Origin: CALCLY01 sp900552775
GTDB lineage: Bacteria; Bacillota; Clostridia; UMGS1883; UMGS1540
Length of the DNA stretch: 64,000 bases
Assembly (NCBI GenBank): GCA_937966555.1
Contig: CALCLY010000011.1
Coordinates: 1-64,000, forward strand
Direction: 5' to 3'
In this document: positions 56,871-64,000 of the stretch, one piece after another
Layout: every line of letters begins with the position of its first letter
Position numbering within the stretch: position 1 is the stretch's first letter
Program-made: the position numbers and the translations under genes
Notes under the pieces: generated by a model
Seen by the model: the letters and a program-made list of their open reading frames with translations, nothing else
Database searches by the model: none
Told to the model about the DNA's origin: nothing

Positions 56871-58748
56871 ATGGAATACTTTGGCGGTGAATATGACGTT
56901 GTTGTAATAGGGGGAGGGCATGCAGGCTGCGAAGCAGGCTGCGCTGCGGCAAAACTCGGAATGAAAACGGCTTTGTTCACCATTTCACTTGATGCTGTGG
57001 GAAACATGGCATGTAATCCCAATATAGGAGGAAGCGCAAAGGGACATCTTGTGCGCGAAATTGATGCACTCGGCGGAATAATGGGAAAAGCTGCCGATAA
57101 AACCTTTATACAGTCGCGTACATTAAACAAAGGAAAAGGACCTGCTGTATGGTCTTTACGTGCCCAGACTGACAGATGGGCATACAGAAATGAAATTAAA
57201 AGAATTATTGAATATACGGAAAACCTTGATGTAAGACAATCTGAAATTGTCGAGATTCTTTTTGATGAAAACCGTCATGTAACAGGTGTTAAAACAGAAA
57301 ACGGCGCAATTATCAAAGCGCGTGCGGTTGTGGTTGCCACGGGAACATACCTCGGAGGTAAAGTTATAACGGGCGAAAATATCCGTCCCGGAGGTCCGGA
57401 CGGTATGCTTCCGGCTTCAAAACTTACATCTTCTCTTTTGAAAAACGGAATTGAAATTGTTCGTTTTAAGACAGGAACGCCGCCACGTATCAGCGGAAAA
57501 ACAGTTGATTTTTCCGTTATGGAACCTCAGTACGGAGATGAAAAGATTGTTCCGTTCTCATTTGAAGCCGAGGGTACATTTGAAAATAAAGTATGCTGTT
57601 ATCTTACGTATACTAACCAAAAAACGCATGAAATAATAAGACAAAACCTTCACAGAGCGCCCCTTTTTTCCGGAGTTATTGAAGGTGTGGGCCCGAGGTA
57701 CTGTCCCTCAATAGAGGATAAGGTTGTGCGTTTTGCAGATAAAGAAAGACATCAGATTTTCATTGAACCCATGGGTCTTAATTCCGATGAAATGTATGTA
57801 CAGGGGCTTTCAAGTTCTATGCCGGAGGATATTCAGATTCAGATGCTTCATTCGATAAAAGGTCTTGAAAACTGCAAAATTATGAGAACCGCATATGCAA
57901 TCGAATATGACTGCATAAATCCTCTCCAGCTTAAGAGTTCGCTTGAATTTAAAGAATACGGCGGTCTTTTCGGAGCTGGTCAGTTTAACGGAAGTTCCGG
58001 CTATGAAGAAGCTGCGTCTCAGGGACTTATGGCAGGAATCAATGCGGCTCTGCTTCTTAAGGGGGAAGAACCTTTTGTAATCGGCAGAGATGAGGGATAT
58101 ATAGGTGTTCTTATAGATGACCTTGTAACAAAAGGTACAAATGAGCCTTACAGAATGATGACGTCCCGCTCGGAATACCGCCTGCTTCTAAGACAGGATA
58201 ATGCAGATGAAAGACTCACTCCTAAGGGACATAAAATCGGAATGATTTCCGATGAGCGTTTTGAAAAATTCACCGATAAAATGAACAGTATAGATAAAGA
58301 AATTCACAGACTTTCTAAAACATCTGTTCCTCCAAGCGATAAACTTAACGAAATTCTGAAAAAATGTGATACGGAGCCAGTATCCACGGGAATCAGACTT
58401 TCTGATTTACTCAGACGCCCTCAGGTTACATATGATGATCTCGAGCCTGTAGATACAACAAGACCTAAGCTTTCGCACGAAATATGTGAAGAAGCGGAAA
58501 TCAGAATTAAATATGACGGCTATATAAGAAGGCAGAAAACAATAGTCGAGCAGTTCCGCAAGCTTGAAAATAAAAAAATTCCTTCTGATTTTGATTTTTC
58601 GGAGATTAAAGGATTGAGAATAGAAGCAAGGCAGAAGCTTTGTGCGGCTAAACCCGAAAATATAGGTAAAGCTTCGCGAATTTCAGGTGTTTCCCCGGCT
58701 GATATATCTGTCTTGCTTGTCGCATTGGAAGGGAAAAAACATGAATAG
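56871..58748 (+). CDS. mnmG: tRNA uridine-34 modification enzyme MnmG
   Basis: A 625-residue FAD protein (GidA), partner of MnmE. The FAD Rossmann motif is VVIGGGHAGCEAG at the N-terminus; CNPNIGGSAKGHLVREIDAL and the cysteine-containing SMPEDIQIQMLHSIKGLENC-type regions are conserved; the C-terminal helical domain binds MnmE and tRNA. AGGGAATG precedes the ATG. The rsmG start overlaps its last 8 bases. Confidence 0.97.
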   Translation: MEYFGGEYDVVVIGGGHAGCEAGCAAAKLGMKTALFTISLDAVGNMACNPNIGGSAKGHLVREIDALGGIMGKAADKTFIQSRTLNKGKGPAVWSLRAQTDRWAYRNEIKRIIEYTENLDVRQSEIVEILFDENRHVTGVKTENGAIIKARAVVVATGTYLGGKVITGENIRPGGPDGMLPASKLTSSLLKNGIEIVRFKTGTPPRISGKTVDFSVMEPQYGDEKIVPFSFEAEGTFENKVCCYLTYTNQKTHEIIRQNLHRAPLFSGVIEGVGPRYCPSIEDKVVRFADKERHQIFIEPMGLNSDEMYVQGLSSSMPEDIQIQMLHSIKGLENCKIMRTAYAIEYDCINPLQLKSSLEFKEYGGLFGAGQFNGSSGYEEAASQGLMAGINAALLLKGEEPFVIGRDEGYIGVLIDDLVTKGTNEPYRMMTSRSEYRLLLRQDNADERLTPKGHKIGMISDERFEKFTDKMNSIDKEIHRLSKTSVPPSDKLNEILKKCDTEPVSTGIRLSDLLRRPQVTYDDLEPVDTTRPKLSHEICEEAEIRIKYDGYIRRQKTIVEQFRKLENKKIPSDFDFSEIKGLRIEARQKLCAAKPENIGKASRISGVSPADISVLLVALEGKKHE

Positions 58749-59442
58749 TATTTTAAATGAGTGCTTTAAACTTTTTGATTTGCCTCTGAATGAAGATATT
58801 GAAAGTAAATTTAAAAAATATGCCGAAATGCTTGTTGAAACAAATAAAAAATTTAATCTCACTGCGATAACTGAGCCTGACGATATTTATATAAAGCATT
58901 TTGCCGACTCAATTTCCTGCCAGGAGTTTATAAATCCCGGAAGCAGAGTGATTGATGTCGGAACAGGTGCCGGTTTTCCCGGATTGCCGCTTAAAATAGC
59001 GAGAGATGATATTTCACTTACGCTTATGGATTCTCTTGCAAAACGCGTGGGTTTTCTATCGGATGTCGTTTCCGAACTTAAACTTAAAAATACGGACGTG
59101 TTTCATATGAGAGCAGAGGATGCGGGAATAGATGAAAAATTTCGCGAAAAATATGACGTTTGCGTGTCGCGAGCCGTTGCTAATCTGCCGGTTTTATGCG
59201 AATACTGTCTTCCTTTTGTGAAAGTCGGCGGTCTCTTTTTGGCACTTAAAGGGAAAGAAGCTCGCAATGAGGTTCAATGTGCCGAAAAAGCCATGCTTAT
59301 TTTGGGCGGAGAAACAGAAAAAGTTCATGACTTTTTTTGGAAAAATATGGAACATAGTGTCGTGATTATACGTAAAATTTGTAAAACGCCGAAGAATTAT
59401 CCGAGAAAAGCAGGAAAGCCATCTAAACAGCCGATTATTTGA
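58741..59442 (+). CDS. rsmG: 16S rRNA (guanine-527-N7)-methyltransferase
   Basis: A 233-residue SAM-dependent methyltransferase (GidB) acting on G527 of 16S rRNA; loss gives low-level streptomycin resistance in many bacteria. Motif I is VIDVGTGAGFPGLPLKI; KFNLTAITEPDDIYIKHFAD and SRAVANLPVLCEYC are conserved. The ATG at 58741 follows GGAAGGG and overlaps mnmG. Ends with a basic tail. Confidence 0.97.
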   Translation: MNSILNECFKLFDLPLNEDIESKFKKYAEMLVETNKKFNLTAITEPDDIYIKHFADSISCQEFINPGSRVIDVGTGAGFPGLPLKIARDDISLTLMDSLAKRVGFLSDVVSELKLKNTDVFHMRAEDAGIDEKFREKYDVCVSRAVANLPVLCEYCLPFVKVGGLFLALKGKEARNEVQCAEKAMLILGGETEKVHDFFWKNMEHSVVIIRKICKTPKNYPRKAGKPSKQPII

Positions 59443-59455
59443 CGATATTTTTTTC

Positions 59456-59484
59456 TTTACGTTTGGCATATTTTGTGGTATTAT
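59456..59484 (+). promoter_or_regulatory. Candidate promoter for the noc-like gene
   Basis: TTTACG (59456-59461), 17 bp spacer, TATTAT (59479-59484), just after rsmG. Confidence 0.5.
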
Positions 59485-59518
59485 AGAAATACAACAAAAT
59501 ATGAGGGGGTCCGGTATT

Positions 59519-60319
59519 ATGGCAATTACGTATGATAATGCCCCGGTAGTCAGAATGATTCCCGTAGGCGCAATTAAACCAAACCCTTACCAAACGAGAA
59601 AATTTATGGACGTTACATCCGTTTCGGATCTTGCGGATTCCATAAAAGAATTTGGGCTTATTGAGCCGCTTATACTCAGAAGACTTAAAGCAGGTGTTTA
59701 TGAACTTGCTGTGGGTGAGAGACGTTTGCGTGCGGCGGAAATGGCAGGTCTTTCCGAAGTGCCTTGTATTGTACTTGATATTTCGGAAACCGATTCCGCG
59801 GTTATAACAGTTGCCGAAAATATTCAGAGAAAGTCAATAGATTTTTTTGAAGAGGCAGACGCTTATAAAACACTTTTCAAAGAGCATGGTTTGTCTGTAG
59901 AAAATATTTCGGCGCTTACCGGAGTGAGACCGAGTGTTATTACAATTAAACTTAAACTTGCCGATTTTTCTTCGACCGTAAAAAATATTATTCGCGAAAA
60001 TAAACTTTCTGAGCAGCATGCAAAGGCACTCATTAATCTTAAAGACGATGATATGAGACTTCAGCTGCTTAAGAAAATAATTGAAAAAGAATATGACGCA
60101 AAAGAAACTGAAAAATACATTTCCGATGAACTGAAACATGTTGTGAAGAAAAAACGTGTTGTCAGAAAGAGACCGAAAGGCGGAGCTTCCGATTACATAA
60201 TTGTTTTAAACACCTTGAATAAGGCACTTGACCTTGTTAAGAATGCCGGGGTAACCGCAAAGACTGTTTCGAAAGAACATGATAAATACTATGAGTATGT
60301 AATTAGAATTAACAAATAA
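59519..60319 (+). CDS. noc: ParB-family protein in the Noc position
   Basis: A 266-residue ParB-like CTPase/DNA-binding protein. The N-terminal domain holds IKPNPYQTRKF, and the CTP-binding GERRLRAAEMAG motif; the helix-turn-helix lies around ISALTGVRPSVITIKLKLAD; the C-terminal dimer domain ends YYEYVIRINK. In Bacillus the gene in this place is Noc, which blocks division over the nucleoid and attaches to the membrane through an N-terminal amphipathic helix. That helix is absent here: the protein starts only about 12 residues before the ParB core. It may thus be a second ParB or a Noc without membrane binding. The ATG at 59519 follows AGGGGG. Confidence 0.85.
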   Translation: MAITYDNAPVVRMIPVGAIKPNPYQTRKFMDVTSVSDLADSIKEFGLIEPLILRRLKAGVYELAVGERRLRAAEMAGLSEVPCIVLDISETDSAVITVAENIQRKSIDFFEEADAYKTLFKEHGLSVENISALTGVRPSVITIKLKLADFSSTVKNIIRENKLSEQHAKALINLKDDDMRLQLLKKIIEKEYDAKETEKYISDELKHVVKKKRVVRKRPKGGASDYIIVLNTLNKALDLVKNAGVTAKTVSKEHDKYYEYVIRINK

Positions 60320-60327
60320 GTCGGGAA

Positions 60328-60343
60328 TGTTTCACGTGAAACA
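60328..60343. promoter_or_regulatory. parS: parS centromere site 1
   Basis: TGTTTCACGTGAAACA, a perfect 16-bp palindrome and the ParB/Spo0J binding consensus, directly after the noc-like gene. Confidence 0.97.
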
Positions 60344-60370
60344 AAAAAGTTTTGATTTTTTTCAAAAAAG

Positions 60371-60386
60371 TGTTTCACGTGAAACA
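60371..60386. promoter_or_regulatory. parS: parS centromere site 2, overlapping the soj promoter
   Basis: A second perfect TGTTTCACGTGAAACA, 43 bp from the first. A -10 TACAAT at 60396-60401 places the -35 (TTTCAC, 60373-60378) inside this site, so ParB binding should also affect soj-parB transcription. Confidence 0.95.
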
Positions 60387-60432
60387 TTTTTGTGGTACAA
60401 TAGATATTGTAAAATACAAAGGAGGTCTAAAG

Positions 60433-61209
60433 GTGTCAAAAATAATTGCAATAGCAAATCAAAAAGGCGGGGTCGGAAAAACAACAACAGCAGTAAATCT
60501 TTCAGCATGCCTCGCTAAAATGGGCAAGAAAGTTCTTCTTATAGATATAGATCCTCAGGGGAATGCGACAAGCGGCTTGGGTGTCAACACAAAAAAACTT
60601 GAAACATCGATTTATGATGCACTTATAAACGGAACGGGAATGAAGGATATAATAACAAAAACGGATTATAAAAATCTGTATATCTGTCCGTCCGACAGTG
60701 CGCTTTCCGGAGCTGAGGTAGAACTTGTAAATGTTATGGGAAGAGAATATCAGCTCAAAACAGCTGTTTCGGATATAAAAAACGACTACGATTTCGTTAT
60801 AATGGATTGTCCGCCGTCGCTCGGAATGATAACACTTAATGCTTTTACCGCGTGTGATTCCGTGCTTGTTCCGATTCAATGCGAGTATTACGCACTTGAA
60901 GGACTTAGCAGTCTGACCGGAACGATAAAACGCGTAAAAAAGGTATTGAATAAAAGCATAGATATCGAAGGAGTATTACTGACAATGTTTGACGCAAGAA
61001 CTAATCTTGCACTGCAGGTTGTGGACGAGGTAAAAAAATTCTTTCCGGAAAAAGTATATAAAACAATTATTCCGAGAAATGTGAGATTAAGCGAAGCTCC
61101 GGGATTCGGAGAACCCGTCATTGTGTATGACCCTGTGTCAAGAGGTGCGGAAAGCTATCTTGATCTTGCGGAGGAAGTTATTGAAAGGAGCGGCGGAAAT
61201 GGCAATTAA
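60433..61209 (+). CDS. soj: Chromosome partitioning ATPase ParA/Soj
   Basis: A 258-residue Walker-type ATPase working with ParB on parS to position origins and to control DnaA. The deviant Walker A is KGGVGKTTTAVNLSACLA and Walker B VIMDCPPSLGMITLNA; the C-terminal half includes RNVRLSEAPGFGEPV. The start is GTG at 60433, 7 nt after AAAGGAGG; earlier in-frame codons would run through parS and the promoter. It overlaps parB by 11 bp. Confidence 0.97.
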   Translation: MSKIIAIANQKGGVGKTTTAVNLSACLAKMGKKVLLIDIDPQGNATSGLGVNTKKLETSIYDALINGTGMKDIITKTDYKNLYICPSDSALSGAEVELVNVMGREYQLKTAVSDIKNDYDFVIMDCPPSLGMITLNAFTACDSVLVPIQCEYYALEGLSSLTGTIKRVKKVLNKSIDIEGVLLTMFDARTNLALQVVDEVKKFFPEKVYKTIIPRNVRLSEAPGFGEPVIVYDPVSRGAESYLDLAEEVIERSGGNGN

Positions 61210-62056
61210 AAGAGGTCTTGGCAGAGGACTTGATGCATTGTATGACAATACCGAAGCAGCAGAGGCAGAGCAGAAAGATTTAATTGAGTTAAGAATAAGT
61301 ATGATAGAGCCAAACCACGATCAGCCGAGAAAGGATTTTGATGAAGACGCACTTATAACATTAAGTAATTCAATAGCTGAACACGGTATCATTCAGCCTA
61401 TTATCGTATCGCCGTCGGAAAACGGATTTTACAAAATAATTGCCGGAGAAAGAAGATGGCGTGCGGCAAAGATGGCGGGACTGCACGAAATACCGGCAAT
61501 AGTGAGAACATATGAAAAACAGAAGGCCGCAGAGGTGGCTATGCTTGAAAATTTGCAGCGTGAAGACTTAAATCCGATTGAAGAAGCAGAAGGATATAAA
61601 AATCTGATGGAAAACTTCGGGTTAACACAAGAGAGCCTGTCGCGTTCACTCGGAAAAAGCCGCTCTGCAATAGCAAACTCGGTAAGAATATTATCGCTTC
61701 CGCAAAACATAATAGACATGGTTCGAAATGGGTTAATTTCGGAAGGACATGCGAGAACATTGTTATCCATCGAAGATGATGCGGAAAAACAAAGGCTTGC
61801 CGAGGAAATAATAAATGGAAAACTTTCTGTCAGAGATACAGAAAAGATTGCCGGGGAAAAGAAAACGGCAAAAAAAATAGCAGACAAAAAAGAAATATCA
61901 CCCGAGATTAAAGAAATGGAAAAAAGACTTTCGGATAATTTCGGGTCAAAAGTTAAAATAATAACAGGAAGAAAAAAGGGAAAAATAGAAATAGAATATT
62001 ACGGAAACGATGATTTTACCAGAATCATGGAAAAACTGGGTCTGAAACACAACTGA
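61199..62056 (+). CDS. parB: Chromosome partitioning protein ParB/Spo0J
   Basis: A 285-residue CTP-dependent DNA clamp that loads at parS, spreads, and recruits condensin. It starts KRGLGRGLDALYDN, the ParA-stimulating segment, followed by MIEPNHDQPRKDFDEDAL, the CTP motif GERRWRAAKMAG, AMLENLQREDLNPIEEAEGY, the helix-turn-helix around LSRSLGKSRSAIANSVRIL, and a C-terminal dimer domain. The ATG at 61199 lies after GAAAGGAG within the end of soj. Confidence 0.98.
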   Translation: MAIKRGLGRGLDALYDNTEAAEAEQKDLIELRISMIEPNHDQPRKDFDEDALITLSNSIAEHGIIQPIIVSPSENGFYKIIAGERRWRAAKMAGLHEIPAIVRTYEKQKAAEVAMLENLQREDLNPIEEAEGYKNLMENFGLTQESLSRSLGKSRSAIANSVRILSLPQNIIDMVRNGLISEGHARTLLSIEDDAEKQRLAEEIINGKLSVRDTEKIAGEKKTAKKIADKKEISPEIKEMEKRLSDNFGSKVKIITGRKKGKIEIEYYGNDDFTRIMEKLGLKHN

Positions 62057-62164
62057 AAAAGCACACCGTAAAGATGACTTTTGAAGAATTGAATATAAAA
62101 TCACATCAAAAGATAAAAAGCGTTTAAAACTAAGGTTTAAGCGTGAGAAAGGGGAGTGAGAAAA

Positions 62165-62602
62165 ATGAAGAAAAAATCAAAGTTTATTTGGGTGTACAGT
62201 ATAGTACTTTTCTCTGTAGCTTTTGTTTTGATTTTGTTTTCATCATTTACGGGTATAAGATATAAGAATGAGCATACAGAAACCAAAGCTCTTTACCAGG
62301 GAGCACAAAATTCAGTTTTGCAGCTGACAGATGAAAACGAAAGACTGCAAAAGGAAAATAATGAAAAACAAAGTACTATAGACAAACTTACAGCCGAGAA
62401 CAACGAATTACGTTCAAGCGGAGAAAAAAGTGCCTCCGAAAAGCAGAAATATGTTGATGCAGCGGAAAATCTTTTAAAAGCACAGGATCTTCTGAACGCG
62501 GGAAATAAAACGGCCGCAAAAGAAGTGTTTGATTCAATAGATTCGAGCATTTTGGGCGAGAACACTTTGAAACTGTATGAAAAACTGTCGAAAAAAATCT
62601 AA
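62165..62602 (+). CDS. Membrane-anchored coiled-coil protein of unknown function
   Basis: A 145-residue protein I do not recognise. Residues 1-8 are basic, residues 9-32 form one membrane segment (FIWVYSIVLFSVAFVLILFS), and residues about 45-95 are a coiled coil (QLTDENERLQKENNEKQSTI). The C-terminal 45 residues (AENLLKAQDLLNAGNKTAAK) look like one tetratricopeptide-type helical pair. The ATG at 62165 follows GGGGAG; a GTG three codons earlier is too close to that site. It lies between parB and serS, so an envelope or division link is possible but unproven. Confidence 0.7.
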   Translation: MKKKSKFIWVYSIVLFSVAFVLILFSSFTGIRYKNEHTETKALYQGAQNSVLQLTDENERLQKENNEKQSTIDKLTAENNELRSSGEKSASEKQKYVDAAENLLKAQDLLNAGNKTAAKEVFDSIDSSILGENTLKLYEKLSKKI

Positions 62603-62623
62603 TTTCTGAAAGGATGAGAATAA

Positions 62624-63904
62624 ATGTTAGATATTAAGGTTATAAGAACCGAAACGGAACGTGTAAAAAAAGCAATGGCTCGCAGAAAGGAAAATGTTGA
62701 TATTGATGCGGTTATTGCACTTGATGAAAAAAGAAGAGGACTTCTTTATGAGGCAGAAAGCCTTAAGGCAAAACAAAACGAGGAATCCAAAAAAATTGCC
62801 GTTTTGAAAAAAGAAGGAAAAGATGCATCAGGAATATTTGCTGAACTCAAAGATCTTTCCGATAGAATAAAAGAACTTGACGGACAGATACGCGATGCGG
62901 AGGACGAGCTTTACAAAATGCTGCTTTCTATTCCGAATATTCCGAATGATACTGTTCCGGACGGAAACTCGGACGAAGACAACGTGGAAATAAGAAGATG
63001 GGGAGAACCCACAAAGTTTGATTTTGAACCAAAAGCCCATTGGGATCTCGGCGAAAGCCTTAATATTCTTGATTTTCAGGCGGCAGCAAAAATAACCGGT
63101 GCACGTTTCACGGTTTACAGAGGTATGGGTGCAAGACTTGAAAGAGCAATAATCAGCTATTTCCTTGATACACATACGGAGAAAAACGGTTATACGGAAA
63201 TTCTTCCGCCGTACATGGTACACAGAAACAGCATGGTCGGAACAGGTCAGCTTCCGAAGTTTGAAGAGGATGCGTTTAAAGTTACGGGAACGGAGTATTT
63301 TCTTATTCCGACAGCTGAGGTTCCTGTTACAAATCTGTACAGAGAAAGCATCTTAGACGGCGCCTCGCTTCCTATAAAACATGTTGCATACTCGGCATGC
63401 TTCAGAGCTGAAGCGGGTTCTGCGGGAAGAGATACAAGAGGGCTTATAAGACAGCATCAGTTCAACAAAGTTGAGCTTGTTAAATTCACAAGACCGGAAG
63501 ATTCATACGATGAACTTGAAAAACTTACCCATGATGCGGAGAGTGTACTTCAAGGTCTCGGGTTGCCTTACCGTGTGGTTAAAATATGCATAGGTGATCT
63601 CGGATTTACGCCGACGATGAAATATGATATAGAAGTTTGGATGCCGAGCTACGGAAGATATGTTGAAATATCTTCGTGCAGCAATTTTGAAGATTATCAG
63701 GCGCGCCGTGCGGGAATCCGTTTTAAAGACGGCGTAAAGAGCAAAGCTCAGTTTGTTCACACATTGAACGGTAGCGGCGTTGCCGTAGGAAGAACGGTTG
63801 CGGCAATTATGGAGAATTATCAGCAGGGTGACGGAAGCATAATAATTCCCGAGGTATTAAGACCTTATATGGGCGGAAAAGAAAAAATTTCGCCGGAAGT
63901 TTAA
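62624..63904 (+). CDS. serS: Seryl-tRNA synthetase
   Basis: A 426-residue class II synthetase charging tRNA-Ser. The N-terminal coiled-coil arm lies at residues about 25-100 (RGLLYEAESLKAKQNEESKK), followed by the catalytic core with motif 2 in ACFRAEAGSAGRDTRGLIRQ and motif 3 in LNGSGVAVGRTVAAIMENYQ. Tryptophan-type extension absent, length standard. AAAGGATG precedes the ATG. A strong terminator follows. Confidence 0.98.
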   Translation: MLDIKVIRTETERVKKAMARRKENVDIDAVIALDEKRRGLLYEAESLKAKQNEESKKIAVLKKEGKDASGIFAELKDLSDRIKELDGQIRDAEDELYKMLLSIPNIPNDTVPDGNSDEDNVEIRRWGEPTKFDFEPKAHWDLGESLNILDFQAAAKITGARFTVYRGMGARLERAIISYFLDTHTEKNGYTEILPPYMVHRNSMVGTGQLPKFEEDAFKVTGTEYFLIPTAEVPVTNLYRESILDGASLPIKHVAYSACFRAEAGSAGRDTRGLIRQHQFNKVELVKFTRPEDSYDELEKLTHDAESVLQGLGLPYRVVKICIGDLGFTPTMKYDIEVWMPSYGRYVEISSCSNFEDYQARRAGIRFKDGVKSKAQFVHTLNGSGVAVGRTVAAIMENYQQGDGSIIIPEVLRPYMGGKEKISPEV

Positions 63905-63928
63905 ATAAAAATATAATATAAATAAAAA

Positions 63929-63967
63929 GGGGATGGTTAAAATTGTAACCATCCCCGGCTTTTCTTT
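63929..63967 (+). terminator. Terminator of serS
   Basis: Perfect 11-bp stem GGGGATGGTTA / TAACCATCCCC (63929-63939 with 63946-63956), then GGCTTTTCTTT. No further gene is seen to the window end. Confidence 0.9.
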
Positions 63968-64000
63968 AGGGATATGAAAAAGGCTATGGAATAAGCAAGT

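Noticed and set aside
53415..59521. Identical GTCCGGTATTATG at the starts of rnpA and the noc-like gene, as a shared regulatory site
   Set aside because: Thirteen identical bases at two starts are noticeable, but the flanks differ and no third copy was seen; chance or local codon similarity is sufficient.
1..64000. tRNA genes, CRISPR arrays, restriction or toxin-antitoxin systems
   Set aside because: No tRNA T-loop patterns, no regularly spaced direct repeats and no recognisable defence or toxin genes were found on either strand by reading.

Overview
The window spans the replication origin of a low-GC Clostridia-like bacterium. The origin-proximal order rpmH-rnpA-yidD-yidC-jag-mnmE-mnmG-rsmG-noc-soj-parB on one side and dnaA-dnaN-yaaA-recF-remB-gyrB-gyrA on the other is the Firmicutes arrangement. 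PolC-type polymerase, RemB (DUF370), S-layer-homology (SLH) proteins, near-consensus SigA promoters and purine-rich ribosome binding sites agree with this. A gut plant-fibre degrader related to Monoglobus or the Oscillospirales would fit the SLH and uronate genes, but that is a guess from gene content.

Layout. At 1-58 is the 5' end of a 16S rRNA gene leaving the window leftward, behind three tandem promoters. From 0.7 to 14.5 kb, leftward: a 945-residue S-layer-type protein, a small SLH protein, prfB, secA, mrdA (PBP2), mreD, mreC, maf and a U32 family hydroxylase-like gene. From 14.7 to 18.2 kb is a rightward accessory block: ECF sigma factor, membrane anti-sigma-like protein, an SLH-only protein flanked by two inverted promoter/small-RNA-like units, an XRE regulator, and an integrase/TnpV scar. 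From 18.3 to 33.2 kb is a leftward carbohydrate island: AraC regulator, six-hairpin-type enzyme, Ldh-family dehydrogenase, KDPG/KHG aldolase, aldo/keto reductase, glycerate 2-kinase, an enolase paralogue with altered catalytic residues, aldehyde dehydrogenase, PfkB kinase, Fuc/Ara-type isomerase, class II aldolase, SDR and DUF4867. It also holds an esterase pseudogene. At 33.6 kb lies a broken htpG, then uxuA and an SDR of glucuronate catabolism. From 36.3 to 51.4 kb, leftward, are core genes dusB, coaD, rsmD, polC, ispG, gyrA, gyrB, remB, recF, yaaA and dnaN. The origin lies at about 51.5-53.2 kb on both sides of dnaA. From 53.3 to 63.9 kb everything runs rightward, ending with serS.

Almost all genes point away from the origin. 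The head-on exceptions are the sigma/SLH/XRE/TnpV block and the htpG remnant, which are also the places with signs of transfer or decay.

The island can be read as one route (inference): aldose to ketose (isomerase), phosphorylation (PfkB), cleavage to DHAP and an aldehyde (class II aldolase), oxidation to glycerate or an analogue (aldehyde dehydrogenase), phosphorylation (glycerate 2-kinase), and dehydration by the enolase-like protein, with an acid branch through the KDPG aldolase. No transporter is encoded anywhere in the window. The two least ordinary items are the outward-facing twin small-RNA-like units around the SLH-only gene and the altered enolase paralogue.
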